Source: Porphyrobacter sp. GA68 | GTDB lineage: Bacteria; Pseudomonadota; Alphaproteobacteria; Sphingomonadales; Sphingomonadaceae | Assembly: GCF_022605525.1 (NCBI RefSeq) | Contig: NZ_JAKQYJ010000001.1 | Span: 1,101,501-1,165,500 of the forward strand | DNA length: 64,000 nt | Direction of reading: 5' to 3' | Shown: positions 47,261-56,465 of the stretch, piece by piece | Position numbering within the stretch: position 1 is the first letter of the stretch | Layout of the letters: every line of letters starts with the position of its first letter | Program-made: the position numbers and the translations under genes | The notes under the pieces: model-generated | Databases searched by the model: none | The model's input: the letters and a program-made list of their open reading frames with translations, nothing else | What the model was told of the DNA's origin: nothing

Positions 47261-48136
47261 ATGACCCAGCAGACCAGCACCGACGCCGCCTTCATCACCG
47301 ATATTGCCGAAGAGCCGAGGATGCCGGGTCATGAATCCGAGATGGAGCGCAAGCCGCAGTGGCAGCCGCGTTATCCCGGATCGGACCGGTTGAAGGACAA
47401 GGTTGCGATCGTCACCGGCGCCGACAGCGGCATCGGGCGCGCCACCGCCGTCTTGTTTGCCCGCGAAGGGGCAAAGGTGTGCATCTCCTACCTCAATGAG
47501 CATGACGACGCGCAGGAAACCAAGGAGGCGTGCGAGGCCGAAGGGTCCGAGGCGATCATCATCGCCGGGGATCTGGGCGACAAGGCCCATTGTGACAAGG
47601 TGGTGCAGGACACCATCGACCGCTGGGGCCGGCTGGATGTTCTGGTCAACAATGCCGGCGAGCAACACCCGGACAAGGACATCACCGACATCACGGTGGA
47701 ACAGCTGCAACGCACGTTCCAGACCAACATCTTTTCCATGTTCTACCTGGTGCAGGCCGCCCGCCCGCATCTGAAAAAGGGCGCGGCAATCATCAACTGC
47801 ACCAGCGTGACGATGTACAAGGGTGCCGAAATCCTGCTGGACTACAGCGCCACGAAGGGGGCGATCACCGCCTTTACCCGATCCCTGTCGGAAAACCTGG
47901 TCAGCGAAGGCATTCGCGTCAACGCCGTGGCGCCGGGACCGATCTGGACCCCGCTCAACCCGTTCGGCGGACAGCCCAAGGAGAAGATCCCCGAGTTCGG
48001 CAAGGACACGCCCATGGGCCGGCCGGGTGAACCGAACGAGGTCGCACCGTGTTTCCTGTTCCTGGCGTGCGAGGACAGTTCGTACATGTCGGGACAGGTG
48101 CTGCACCCGAACGGCGGGACGATCGTCGGCAACTGA
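47261..48136 (+). CDS. Short-chain dehydrogenase/reductase (YghA/YhdF-like)
   Basis: 291-aa SDR with the long N-terminus typical of the YghA/general-stress branch (RMPGHESEMERKPQWQPRYPGSDRL). Cofactor motif VTGADSGIGRA, NNAG, catalytic Ser in NCTSVTMYKG, and YSATKGA with the active Tyr and Lys. The end GQVLHPNGGTIVGN is the family ending. Start ATG 47261 rather than an in-frame TTG at 47222. The substrate is not known. Confidence 0.92.
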   Translation: MTQQTSTDAAFITDIAEEPRMPGHESEMERKPQWQPRYPGSDRLKDKVAIVTGADSGIGRATAVLFAREGAKVCISYLNEHDDAQETKEACEAEGSEAIIIAGDLGDKAHCDKVVQDTIDRWGRLDVLVNNAGEQHPDKDITDITVEQLQRTFQTNIFSMFYLVQAARPHLKKGAAIINCTSVTMYKGAEILLDYSATKGAITAFTRSLSENLVSEGIRVNAVAPGPIWTPLNPFGGQPKEKIPEFGKDTPMGRPGEPNEVAPCFLFLACEDSSYMSGQVLHPNGGTIVGN

Positions 48137-48148
48137 CCTTGGGCGGGG

Positions 48149-48919
48149 CTAACCCATCAGATCGGCTGTCAGCAGCGCGAGGGTGAGGGCCGTGCCGTTG
48201 TGCAGCACGTGGAGCAGTATTGCCGACCATAAACCGTACTGCACCCTGGCATAGCCGAAGATAGTACCGGCGATCAGTTGCGGCACCACCAGAGCGAGAA
48301 GCAGCGGACTGAATCCTCCAGTGTAGTTGAACAGGTGAATGCTGGCGAACAGCAGCGCGCTGGCCCAGAAGAACAGCGGAAAAAGCGTGGCGAACCAGCG
48401 CAGCGGCGGCCCCTGCGGGACGCGCCACAGGGCCAGCAAGGCGAGCACCGCGCCGACGACCACGCCCAGACCGCCGGCGGCGCCTACCTCCTGCACGGGA
48501 TCGGCCAGGCCAAGGCCGACGCCTCCGGCAATCACCGTGGTCAGGACGAAGCCGGCGATGAATGCGCCCACCGCGGCCAGGTGCGCCCCTCTGCCGGACA
48601 GCCAGCTGCGGAACGCCAGTTCCTCGTACAGCGGGGCGGCCAGCACGACCAGCGCCACCCACCCAAGATTCCAGTCGATCCCTTCCAGCTCGTTGTCGGG
48701 AAACTCGACCCCGCCCAGCATTGCCAGACCGCCGATCGCCATCAGCAGCGCCATGACCGCGTAGTCGAGGAGCAACAGGCGCCCCGTCGCGAGCAGCGTC
48801 TTGCGGCTGAACCCGGCAGCTTTCGCCGGTGGCCGGGGACGGCGCAGGAAAACGGCAAAGCGGCGCCACTCTCCGGTCAGCGAGTGCGCCACCGGAAGGG
48901 TTGAGGAATAGGTCATCAT
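48149..48919 (-). CDS. CPBP-family intramembrane glutamic protease
   Basis: 256-aa polytopic membrane protein with the Abi/CPBP (CAAX-like) motifs: EELAFRSWL (EExxxR), ASIHLFNY (the second His motif) and [11 protein letters not shown] (HxxxN). Start at ATG 48919 or the adjacent 48916; sequence upstream overlaps yebC. Such proteins process prenylated or peptide substrates, but the bacterial targets are mostly unknown. Confidence 0.85.
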   Translation of the reverse strand: MMTYSSTLPVAHSLTGEWRRFAVFLRRPRPPAKAAGFSRKTLLATGRLLLLDYAVMALLMAIGGLAMLGGVEFPDNELEGIDWNLGWVALVVLAAPLYEELAFRSWLSGRGAHLAAVGAFIAGFVLTTVIAGGVGLGLADPVQEVGAAGGLGVVVGAVLALLALWRVPQGPPLRWFATLFPLFFWASALLFASIHLFNYTGGFSPLLLALVVPQLIAGTIFGYARVQYGLWSAILLHVLHNGTALTLALLTADLMG

Positions 48920-48968
48920 GCGGCTAATGCGGCCCAATCCGTTTCCATTGAGTGAAAGAACAACAAGC

Positions 48969-49712
48969 GTGGCCGGCCATTCCAAATTCAAGAACATCAT
49001 GCACAGGAAGGGTGCGCAGGACAAGAAGCGCTCCAACCTGTTTTCCAAGCTCTCGCGCGAGATCACGGTGGCCGCGAAAATGGGCATGCCCGATCCCGAC
49101 ATGAACCCGCGCCTGCGGCTGGCCGTGAACGCGGCCAAGGCGCAGTCCATGCCCAAGGACAACATCCAGCGCGCCATCGACAAGGCCAGCGCGGCCGGCG
49201 GGGAGGATTACGAGGAGGTGCGGTACGAAGGGTACGGCCCCGGCGGCAGCGCGATCATCGTTGAGGCTCTGACCGACAACCGCAACCGGACGGCAACCAA
49301 CATCCGCACGGCGTTCAGCAAGAACGGCGGCAATCTGGGCGCGTCGGGCAGTGTCGCACACGGGTTCGAAAGGCTGGGACTGATCGTCTATCCGGCCAGC
49401 GCAGGCGGCGAGGAGCAGGTGCTGGAAGCCGCCATGGAAGCCGGGGCGCAGGATATCGCTTCCTCTGACGACGGCCATGAAATCTGGACGGCTGCGGATG
49501 ACCTGCACCAGGTCGCTGCCGATCTTGAAAAGGTGCTGGGACCGGCGGAAACGGTGAAGCTGGCGTGGAAACCGACGATCACCGTTGCAATGGACGACGC
49601 GAACACGGCAACCCTGTTAAAGCTCATCGATGCGCTGGACGACGACGATGACGTGCAGACAGTATGGGGCAATTACGAGATCAGCGACGAAGTGATGGAG
49701 CGGGTGGGGTGA
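48969..49712 (+). CDS. yebC: YebC/PmpR-family protein
   Basis: 247-aa protein, a transcription or translation modulator. Sequence [22 protein letters not shown] at the N-terminus, then [25 protein letters not shown] and [24 protein letters not shown] start at 48969 gives the normal family N-terminus; an in-frame ATG at 48918 would add a non-conserved 17-residue leader. yebC next to ruvC is a common arrangement; here DUF3147 lies between. Confidence 0.95.
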   Translation: MAGHSKFKNIMHRKGAQDKKRSNLFSKLSREITVAAKMGMPDPDMNPRLRLAVNAAKAQSMPKDNIQRAIDKASAAGGEDYEEVRYEGYGPGGSAIIVEALTDNRNRTATNIRTAFSKNGGNLGASGSVAHGFERLGLIVYPASAGGEEQVLEAAMEAGAQDIASSDDGHEIWTAADDLHQVAADLEKVLGPAETVKLAWKPTITVAMDDANTATLLKLIDALDDDDDVQTVWGNYEISDEVMERVG

Positions 49713-50062
49713 TCTGGCACGTCATCGCCAAGGCGCTGCTCGCCGGGGCGATGATTGCTGCGATTGCCGAGATCGGGCGACGCCTGCCCACAGTGGCGGC
49801 GCTGGTCGCCGCGCTGCCGCTGGTATCGGTCCTGGGCATGATCTTTCTGTGGCACAGCCGACCGGACCGCGAGAACATGGCGGTGCATGCGGAAGCGACC
49901 TTCTGGTATGTGCTGCCCAGCCTGCCCATGTTCCTGATCATACCGGCCCTGTTGCGCGGCGGATGGTCGTTCTGGCTGGCGCTGGGGGCGGGTATAGCGG
50001 TGACCGTCATCCTTTATCTTGCCATGATGCACTTGGGCCCGCGTCTGGGACTACGGCTCTGA
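49709..50062 (+). CDS. DUF3147 membrane protein
   Basis: 117-aa protein with four membrane helices and the DUF3147 pattern: [23 protein letters not shown] and an [20 protein letters not shown] segment. GTG 49709 overlaps the yebC stop (GTGA). Function unknown. Its stop overlaps the apparent CTG start of ruvC. Confidence 0.82.
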   Translation: MIWHVIAKALLAGAMIAAIAEIGRRLPTVAALVAALPLVSVLGMIFLWHSRPDRENMAVHAEATFWYVLPSLPMFLIIPALLRGGWSFWLALGAGIAVTVILYLAMMHLGPRLGLRL

Positions 50063-50532
50063 CTGTCCTTCTCGGGCTTGACCCCTCGTTGTCCTGCACG
50101 GGTTGGGGAGTGATCCGGGTGGAGGGCAACCGCCTTGTGCACGTCGCCAACGGGCAGATCGCGACGGACGCCGGCGCCGCCATGCCGCTGCGCCTCGCCT
50201 CCATCCATGCCGCCGTGATGGAAGTCATCCTGACCTATCGGCCGGATCGCGGCGCTTGCGAAGAGGTCTTTGTAAACAGGAACCCGCAATCGACGCTGAA
50301 ACTGGCGCAGGCCAGAGGCGTAGTGCTCGCCGCTTGCGGAGCGCAGGGCATACCGGTGCGCGAACATGCCGCGCGATTGGTGAAGAAAGCCGTTGTGGGG
50401 ACAGGTGCGGCGGAAAAACGCCAGGTGCAGGCGATGCTGAAAGTCTTGCTGGGGGGTACTCAGCCGGCCGGACCGGATGCTGCCGACGCTCTGGCGGTGG
50501 CCATCGCCGACGCGCATCTCGGGTCGTATTAA
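50059..50532 (+). CDS. ruvC: Holliday junction resolvase RuvC (CTG start)
   Basis: 157-aa endonuclease resolving Holliday junctions. Acidic residues align with the Escherichia coli active site: Asp8 (LLGLDPS), Glu68 or Glu69 (ACEEVFV), Asp140 and Asp143 (GPDAADALA). The N-terminus [10 protein letters not shown] matches the family only if translation begins at CTG 50059, overlapping the DUF3147 stop as CTGA. No ATG, GTG or TTG in frame lies close by; the first ATG upstream is 70 codons away inside DUF3147. Confidence 0.93.
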   Translation: MTVLLGLDPSLSCTGWGVIRVEGNRLVHVANGQIATDAGAAMPLRLASIHAAVMEVILTYRPDRGACEEVFVNRNPQSTLKLAQARGVVLAACGAQGIPVREHAARLVKKAVVGTGAAEKRQVQAMLKVLLGGTQPAGPDAADALAVAIADAHLGSY

Positions 50533-50565
50533 GCCGCCCGTTACCGCTTATGGGAACCGGGCGGC
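50533..50565. terminator. Candidate bidirectional hairpin between ruvC and a convergent gene
   Basis: GCCGCCCG at 50533-50540 pairs with CGGGCGGC at 50558-50565, directly after the ruvC stop and before the end of the convergent small gene. No T-run follows on either strand, so termination efficiency is unclear. Confidence 0.4.
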
Positions 50566-50572
50566 CAAAGTA

Positions 50573-50812
50573 TCAGCTGGTCTTGAGCGACGGGCTGTCG
50601 CTGAAGCTTGACGACCCTCCGGTCGGGGAAGTCGAAGATCCCGTGGCGCTCGACCCGCTCAGCGCGGAACTGCCCGACGAGGTGCCGCCGATGGTCCGGT
50701 TGACCCCGGAATAGCTGTCGTTCGATGCTGACTTGTCGAACGGATTGCCATTCTTCTGATAATACTTGTAGCCGGCATAGCCGAGGCCGGCGAGGGCTGC
50801 GAGTTTCAACAT
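50573..50812 (-). CDS. Small Ser/Gly-rich membrane-anchored protein, hypothetical
   Basis: 79-aa protein with one short hydrophobic helix MLKLAALAGLGYAGYKYY and a Ser/Gly/Thr-rich tail of about 45 residues. AAGGAAAC before ATG 50812 is a good ribosome-binding site, which supports translation. No family recognised. It resembles the small YtxH-like or anchored low-complexity proteins by form only. Confidence 0.6.
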   Translation of the reverse strand: MLKLAALAGLGYAGYKYYQKNGNPFDKSASNDSYSGVNRTIGGTSSGSSALSGSSATGSSTSPTGGSSSFSDSPSLKTS

Positions 50813-51104
50813 GATGTTTCCTTTTGTTTCAAGGGGATTGTAGCCTGACTACGCCTCACCGCAGGATTTGCTCCCGCAGTGCATCGGCTTTCGGCTAACG
50901 CGTTCGCAAGGCGCGGCGGACGGGCGCAACGTGCCGTTGGGTGTCCTACGGCGGCCCGGCCTGCTAGCAGTTCGTCATGCGCAAGATCGCCAGCTTCGTT
51001 CGACGTGCCACCGGGCAAACCGGCCGAACGTTGTCGGCGGCCGGCATGTTTGCGCCTGGACAGTGTAACAGGCGGTCCACGTGTTCTTCAGGAGCGACAG
51101 AACG
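50813..51104. other. Intergenic region with no recognised gene
   Basis: About 290 bases between the small Ser-rich gene and the ArsC/Spx-like gene. I see no credible coding frame, tRNA or riboswitch. It should contain the divergent promoters of the neighbours. Confidence 0.6.
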
Positions 51105-51452
51105 ATGGCAATGACCCTCTACGGCATCCCCAATTGCGACACGGTGAAGAAGGCGCGCCGCTGGCTGGAGGAGCGGGATATCGCCTACACCTTTCATGAC
51201 GTGCGTGCCGACGGCATTTCGCGCGACAGGGTAGAGCGGTGGGCCGACGCTGCGGACTGGCATTCGCTCCTGAACAAGCGCAGCGCGACATTTCGCAAGT
51301 TGCCCGACAAGGAGCGGGTCGTGCAGGACCGCGCAGCCGCAATCGACGCAATGCTGCAACATCCGACACTCATCAAGCGGCCGGTGATGGAGCATGGCGG
51401 CCGGGTGCTGGTCGGCTTCTCCGTCAGCGAATGGGAGAATGCCCTGTGCTGA
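51105..51452 (+). CDS. ArsC/Spx/MgsR-family protein (YffB-like)
   Basis: 115-aa thioredoxin-fold protein. The motif YGIPNCDTVKKARRWLEERDI carries a single Cys near residue 10, then an Arg-containing TLIKRPVMEHGGRVLVGFS end typical of the family. Members are arsenate reductases or regulators; no ars genes are near, so the role is open. Start at ATG 51105 or 51111; AGGAG lies 10 bases before the first. It overlaps the downstream GDPD by seven bases. Confidence 0.88.
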   Translation: MAMTLYGIPNCDTVKKARRWLEERDIAYTFHDVRADGISRDRVERWADAADWHSLLNKRSATFRKLPDKERVVQDRAAAIDAMLQHPTLIKRPVMEHGGRVLVGFSVSEWENALC

Positions 51453-52483
51453 AATGGCTGCTCCACGGCATCCTGTTACTAGGCTTTGCGACCCCATTGC
51501 TGGCGGAGAACGACATGCTGATCATCGCGCATCGCGGCGCCAGCGGCGAACGGCCGGAACATACCCTGGCCGCTTACGAGCGGGCGATAGATCAGGGTGC
51601 CGATTACATCGAACCCGATCTGGTCGTGACCAGGGACGGAGTGCTGATCGCCCGGCACGAGAACGAGATCGGCGAAACCACCGATGTTGCCGCGCACCCG
51701 CGCTTTGCGGACAGAAGGCGGTCCAAGACCATCGACGGGACGCTGGTGACCGGATGGTTTGCGGAAGATTTCACGCTGGAGGAAGTACGCACACTGCGCG
51801 CCCGCGAACGCTTGCCGCAACTGCGGCCAGGCAATGCGCGCTTCGACGGTCTGTACCCGGTACCCACTTTTGCGGAAATCATTGCCCTTGTGAAGGCGAG
51901 GGAGGCGGAGACGGGGCGGCGGATCGGGATATACCCGGAACTCAAGCATCCCACCTTTCTGCTGCAGGAGGCGGGCATCGACACGGTGGATTTGCTGGTC
52001 CTGGAACTGAGGCGGGCGGGCTATGCCAGGGCCGAGGATCCCGTGTTCATCCAGAACTTCGAGGTGGCGCCGTTGCGGCGGCTAGCCCGGCTGACCGATC
52101 TGCGGCTCGTTCAGCTGGTCGCCGCGCAAGGGGGTCCGGCAGACGAGCCGGGGATGCTTTATGCCGACATGGTGACGCCTGCCGGACTGGCGGAAATCGC
52201 CCGGTATGCCGCTGCCATCGGCCCGGACTTGCGGCTGGTACTGGACGAGAGCGGAGGAGCCACCCCCTTGATCGCCGACGCGCACCGGGCAGGATTGCAG
52301 GTGCACGGCTGGACACTGCGCAAGGAGAACGCGTTTCTCCCGGCGCGATTGCGATCAGCAGGCGGGGAAGGAGCGACGGGAGATTTCGCGGGGTTCTGGC
52401 GACTGCTCGCCGCGAGCGGAATGGACGCAGTGTTCACCGACGACCCTGCCCTGGCAGTCAGCGCGCGAGGTCAGGAACGCTGA
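51446..52483 (+). CDS. Glycerophosphodiester phosphodiesterase, exported
   Basis: 345-aa GDPD releasing glycerol-3-phosphate from deacylated phospholipids. A signal peptide (residues 1-23, MLKWLLHGILLLGFATPLLA) indicates periplasmic location. Motifs: IAHRGASGERPEHTLAAYERAI with the catalytic His, IEPDLVVTRDGVLIARHE, and IYPELKHPTF. GTG 51446 overlaps the arsC-like stop. The end runs 13 bases into the convergent rhodopsin gene. Confidence 0.92.
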   Translation: MLKWLLHGILLLGFATPLLAENDMLIIAHRGASGERPEHTLAAYERAIDQGADYIEPDLVVTRDGVLIARHENEIGETTDVAAHPRFADRRRSKTIDGTLVTGWFAEDFTLEEVRTLRARERLPQLRPGNARFDGLYPVPTFAEIIALVKAREAETGRRIGIYPELKHPTFLLQEAGIDTVDLLVLELRRAGYARAEDPVFIQNFEVAPLRRLARLTDLRLVQLVAAQGGPADEPGMLYADMVTPAGLAEIARYAAAIGPDLRLVLDESGGATPLIADAHRAGLQVHGWTLRKENAFLPARLRSAGGEGATGDFAGFWRLLAASGMDAVFTDDPALAVSARGQER

Positions 52484-53232
52484 GCGCCGAACGTGTGCGG
52501 GGCGCCGTGGTGCTCATGCCCCTCGCGCACGTGATGCGCGGGCACACGCGCCGACAGGGCGCGCAGGGAATACAGGTCGTAAAGGCTAAATCCCACCTTG
52601 GAGAAGATCGGCAGAACAACGAACAGTGCAACATCCGTGGTGCTGTCAAGCAGGCCCATTCCCGAGGGGCCCAAGGCCCAGATGAGCGGATAGCCGACCC
52701 ACAACACCGACAGGAATGTCGCCACCTTCACGTAAGTCGAACCGACCTCCTGACCTTGGGAGTAGGCGATCCGGCGAAACGGACCCCAGGCGATGTAGAA
52801 GATGATGACGAGACAGACGCAGCCGATCGTGTACCACAGCCACTTCACCCCGTCGTCGGCACTAAGATCCGCCATCAAGCCAGACAGGATCATGATTACG
52901 TCCGCACCCATGATGGCAATGATGAGGGAGGTGTGCTTCTTCACGCTCCACATAGCCGTCCAGGCGAGGGTTGCCAGCAGCAGTGGTGTGGTGACGACCC
53001 AGTCGGCGTAGCGGGTCAGATAGACCGAATGGCCGTTGTTCAGAACGATCCCTTGATCCAGCGCACTGGCCATATAGGCAAGGCCCGACCAGATCGGGAT
53101 GAACGCCGCCGCGGCATACTCGTAATGCGGGACGCCCTTTGGGTTGCGACTCCAGGCAATGATGACGATCGCGCCTGCGGCCATGCATGCGACGTAGAGC
53201 CACAGCCAGAACTCCTGCGTCGCGTTGGTCAT
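52471..53232 (-). CDS. Microbial rhodopsin of the xenorhodopsin / Anabaena sensory rhodopsin type
   Basis: 253-aa seven-helix retinal protein. Retinal Lys212 in LPIFSKVGFSLYD; helix C reads RYADWVVTTPLLLATLAW, giving Asp77, Thr81 and Thr88 at the bacteriorhodopsin 85/89/96 positions. At the position of bacteriorhodopsin Asp212 there is Pro208, and Asp219 lies seven residues after the Lys. Both features are hallmarks of Anabaena sensory rhodopsin and the inward-pumping xenorhodopsins, as is LWVGYPLIWALGPSG. The C-terminal tail is His-rich (AHHVREGHEHHGAPH). No transducer gene is adjacent. It follows an AI-2E permease gene by 62 bases. Confidence 0.93.
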   Translation of the reverse strand: MTNATQEFWLWLYVACMAAGAIVIIAWSRNPKGVPHYEYAAAAFIPIWSGLAYMASALDQGIVLNNGHSVYLTRYADWVVTTPLLLATLAWTAMWSVKKHTSLIIAIMGADVIMILSGLMADLSADDGVKWLWYTIGCVCLVIIFYIAWGPFRRIAYSQGQEVGSTYVKVATFLSVLWVGYPLIWALGPSGMGLLDSTTDVALFVVLPIFSKVGFSLYDLYSLRALSARVPAHHVREGHEHHGAPHTFGAQRS

Positions 53233-53294
53233 CCCTGTTTTCCTGGCAAATGGTTAAGCGTTTGGCCGGAACACTGCTGCGGGCGCATGGTTCC

Positions 53295-54359
53295 TCAGCC
53301 GCTTGCCCGATCTCCCTGCGCATGCTCGCTTGGCAGTTCCACCTGATCGCCCAGAATCTCTCGCGAGTAGAGCTTGAGCCAGCCTGCATAGATCGCGATG
53401 GCGAGCGGCCCCGAGAAGAACAGGCCGAAGGTGCCGAAGATGTAGCCAGCCGCCAGAATGAAGAAGATGTAAAAGCCGGGCGGCACTGACACCACGCGAC
53501 CTGTGACCAGCGGGGTCACGATGTTGATCTGAACCAGACGAACGCCGACATACGTCAGGATCACGCCAGTCAGCGAACCTTGCCCCGCGAACGCGAGCAG
53601 CAGGGCGGGAACCATGGCCAGGATCGGGCCGACATACGGAATGAATTCCGCCAGTCCGCCAAGGATGCCCAGCGCCCCGTATGCGGGCACGCCCGACAAC
53701 CACAGGCCCAGCGTGATGAGAGCGCCGAGCACGACCATCGAAATCGTTTGCGCCACCAGCCACAGGCGCAAGGCGGTCCCGATCTCGATCAGGGTTTCGC
53801 AGGTCACGCGGCGGTATCTGTGCGGCGACAGCAATGCCAGGCCGTCCCTGTAGCGGCCGGGGTCGGCGGCAAAGAACACCGCCGCGGCCAGCACGATAAG
53901 GAAGTTGAACAGCACAACGGCCGCGCCGGTCACGATGGCGCGCGCCTCGTTCGTGAGCCAGGTCACCGTACCGCGCGACTGCACCGAGTCGAGCAGGAGG
54001 GCGCCGATTGGCTGCTCGCGCCAACTCGCCTGCAATGCCTCCCACGCCACCGGAATGTCTCGCCCGAGTATCTGCGCCTGCGCCGCCAGTTCCGAATAGA
54101 ACAGCCAGCCAATGAGAGCCAGCACGCCCAGCAGGGCGGTTGTTGCGACCCCCAACGCGGGGCCGCGACCCATCGGAGTATGGCGCACGAGGAAGTCCGC
54201 CACCGCGCTCAGCAGCAGTGCGATGAGCAGCGATCCGAAGGCGAGCAGGAGCAGTTCCTGCGTGAGGACCACCACCACAATCACCAGCGCGAGGACAATC
54301 AGCTGGAACACCCGCCGCAGAAAGGCCGCGTCCTCCGGCGGGGGGCTGAGGATGGGCAC
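53295..54359 (-). CDS. AI-2E family (PerM-like) permease
   Basis: 354-aa inner-membrane protein with about seven or eight helices. Family signs: VVVLTQELLLLAFGSLLIALLLS near the start, GILGGLAEFIPYVGPILAMVPA in the middle, and GFYIFFILAAGYIFGTFGLFFSGPLA near the end. Members are linked to autoinducer-2 export or Na+/H+ transport; the role here is undefined. It starts 11 bases after ubiG ends, so the two may be cotranscribed, possibly with the rhodopsin. Confidence 0.9.
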   Translation of the reverse strand: MPILSPPPEDAAFLRRVFQLIVLALVIVVVVLTQELLLLAFGSLLIALLLSAVADFLVRHTPMGRGPALGVATTALLGVLALIGWLFYSELAAQAQILGRDIPVAWEALQASWREQPIGALLLDSVQSRGTVTWLTNEARAIVTGAAVVLFNFLIVLAAAVFFAADPGRYRDGLALLSPHRYRRVTCETLIEIGTALRLWLVAQTISMVVLGALITLGLWLSGVPAYGALGILGGLAEFIPYVGPILAMVPALLLAFAGQGSLTGVILTYVGVRLVQINIVTPLVTGRVVSVPPGFYIFFILAAGYIFGTFGLFFSGPLAIAIYAGWLKLYSREILGDQVELPSEHAQGDRASG

Positions 54360-54370
54360 TGGCCGCTCTG

Positions 54371-55120
54371 CTATTCGGAGCGCGCTGCTGCGACGATGTA
54401 GTTCAGCGCCATGTTATCGCTCAGATGCAGGCCGCGCGTCGGGGTAAACGCCACCCCGCTACGCCGGATCACGGCAAAGCCGGCTGCGGTCAGCAGTGCT
54501 TCCAGTTCTTCGGGTGTTACGAAGTCGCGCCAGTGATGTGTGCCCCGTGGTATTGCGCCGATCCATTCGGCAGCGCCGGACAGCAACAGAGCGGAAGCCG
54601 CCGTGCGGTTCGGGGTGGACATGACCAGCAGACCGCCGGGCGCGACGCTTTCGCTGACCGCGTGGATGAATGCCGCCTTGTCCGCCACATGTTCGACCAC
54701 CTCCAGCGCAGTGACCAGATCGAAGGTGCCTAGGTCGAGGTCGCCGAGTTCGCCGGCGAGATAGCGGATCTGCGCAAAACCGGCTTGCTCGGCGTGGGCG
54801 GCGGCCGCAGAAACGTTTTCCGGTGCTGCGTCCACCCCGGTCACTTCCGCACCCAGCCGCGCCAGCGGCTCGCACAGCAGGCCCGCGCCGCAACCGACAT
54901 CCAGCGCGCTTTTGCCCGCCAGTGGCCGCCGGTTGGCTGCATCGGTGCGCCAGTGCCGGTCGATCGCTTCGCGCAGAAATTGCAGGCGCACCGGGTTCAG
55001 CCGGTGCAGCATGGCCGAGCTGCCCGCCGGGTCCCACCAGTCCGCCGCCAGTCTGCCGAAATGCGTCGCCTCGTCCGGGCGGATCGTGGCGGAGGCGGCG
55101 GCGGTGGTTGCATCGCTCAT
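54371..55120 (-). CDS. ubiG: Ubiquinone biosynthesis O-methyltransferase UbiG
   Basis: 249-aa SAM-dependent methyltransferase carrying out both O-methylations in ubiquinone synthesis. The N-terminal FGRLAADWWDPAGSSAMLHRLNPVRL is characteristic; motif I is ALDVGCGAGLLCEPLARLG, followed by the acidic GVDAAPEN and ALEVVEHVADK. Full length. Divergent from lysC. Confidence 0.95.
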   Translation of the reverse strand: MSDATTAAASATIRPDEATHFGRLAADWWDPAGSSAMLHRLNPVRLQFLREAIDRHWRTDAANRRPLAGKSALDVGCGAGLLCEPLARLGAEVTGVDAAPENVSAAAAHAEQAGFAQIRYLAGELGDLDLGTFDLVTALEVVEHVADKAAFIHAVSESVAPGGLLVMSTPNRTAASALLLSGAAEWIGAIPRGTHHWRDFVTPEELEALLTAAGFAVIRRSGVAFTPTRGLHLSDNMALNYIVAAARSE

Positions 55121-55171
55121 CCACCCTCCTTAACAGCGCAGGCGGTTGCAATCCAGCAGGAGGCACACGGC

Positions 55172-56461
55172 TTGGCGCGCATCGTTATGAAGTTTGGCGG
55201 CACCAGCATGGCCGGGACGGAACGCATCCGCCGCGTTGCCAATATCGTGCGCCGTCAGCAGCACGCCGCCGACGGCACCAGGCACGAAATCGTGGTGGTC
55301 GTCTCTGCGATGGCGGGAGAGACCGACCGGCTGGTGAATTTCTGCCGCGAAGCCAACCCGCTGTACGACCCGGCGGAGTATGACGTGGTGGTCGCCAGCG
55401 GTGAACAGGTGACGAGCGGGCTGCTGGCTCTTACGCTGCAAGCGATGGGGTGCCCGGCGCGCAGCTGGCTGGGCTGGCAATTGCCGATCCGCACGATCGA
55501 GGCGCATTCGCGCGCCCGCGTGGAAGCGATCGAGGCGGATGCTCTGCTGCGGGCACTGGACGCGGGCGAAATCGCAGTGATCCCCGGCTTTCAGGGCATG
55601 TCGGATCAGGGGCGAGTCACCACGCTGGGGCGCGGCGGGTCTGATACGTCGGCCGTGGCGGTGGCGGCGGCCATTCATGCGGACCGGTGCGACATCTACA
55701 CGGACGTGGACGGGGTCTATACCACCGATCCACGCATCGTTGCCCGTGCGCGCAAGCTGAAAGCGGTGACGTACGAGGAAATGCTCGAACTGGCCTCGGT
55801 CGGGGCAAAGGTTCTGCAAACCCGCTCGGTGGGGCTTGCCATGAAAGAAGGGGTGCGGGTGCAGGTGCTGTCCTCCTTCATCGACGACAACGCGACGCCG
55901 GCGGATGACCTGCCGGGCACACTCATCATCTCCGAAGGCGAGATGAATCAGATGGTGGAGAATGGACACATGGAACGGCAGCTCGTCACCGGCATCGCGC
56001 ACGACAAGAACGAGGCGAAGATCATCCTCACGCGGGTTCCCGACCGCCCAGGCTCGGTGGCCAACATCTTCCAGCCGCTGTCCGCCGCGTCGATCAACGT
56101 CGACATGATCATCCAGAACGTCGGCCGCGACAAGGGCGAGACCGATGTGACCTTCACCGTGCCGCAGACCGACCTTTTGCGCGCCCAGGCGCTGCTTGAA
56201 GACCGGCGGGATGTGATCGGCTACAACCGGATCATCACCGACAGCCACATTGCCAAGATCAGCGTCGTGGGTGTCGGCATGAAGAGCCATGCGGGCGTCG
56301 CGGCGACCATGTTCCGTGCCTTGGCCGACCGGGGGATCAACATCCAGGCGATCACCACGTCGGAGATCAAGGTCAGCGTGATGATCGACGAGGATGAAAC
56401 GGAACTGGCCGTGCGCGTGCTGCACAGCGCCTATGGACTGGATGAGGAGGAGACTGCCTGA
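55172..56461 (+). CDS. lysC: Aspartate kinase (lysine-sensitive type, two ACT domains)
   Basis: 429-aa enzyme for the first step of the lysine/threonine/methionine pathway. N-terminal kinase part with IVMKFGGTSMAG, VVVVSAMAGETDRLV and GFQGMSDQGRVTTLGRGGSDTSA; C-terminal tandem ACT domains from about residue 270. The start TTG 55172 has a perfect AGGAGG (55158-55163) eight bases upstream, better than the internal ATG at 55187. Upstream sequence open in the same frame belongs to the divergent ubiG side and is not coding. Confidence 0.95.
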   Translation: MARIVMKFGGTSMAGTERIRRVANIVRRQQHAADGTRHEIVVVVSAMAGETDRLVNFCREANPLYDPAEYDVVVASGEQVTSGLLALTLQAMGCPARSWLGWQLPIRTIEAHSRARVEAIEADALLRALDAGEIAVIPGFQGMSDQGRVTTLGRGGSDTSAVAVAAAIHADRCDIYTDVDGVYTTDPRIVARARKLKAVTYEEMLELASVGAKVLQTRSVGLAMKEGVRVQVLSSFIDDNATPADDLPGTLIISEGEMNQMVENGHMERQLVTGIAHDKNEAKIILTRVPDRPGSVANIFQPLSAASINVDMIIQNVGRDKGETDVTFTVPQTDLLRAQALLEDRRDVIGYNRIITDSHIAKISVVGVGMKSHAGVAATMFRALADRGINIQAITTSEIKVSVMIDEDETELAVRVLHSAYGLDEEETA

Positions 56462-56465
56462 CGGG

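Noticed and set aside
52471-53232. Reading the rhodopsin as a proteorhodopsin or xanthorhodopsin with carotenoid antenna
   Set aside because: Pro208 and Asp219 around the retinal Lys212, no helix-B His, and a Trp at the antenna-fenestration position by gapless alignment point to the ASR/xenorhodopsin group.
54785-55171. Extended N-terminus for aspartate kinase
   Set aside because: This sequence is antisense to ubiG, and the AGGAGG-TTG at 55158-55174 gives the conserved kinase N-terminus.
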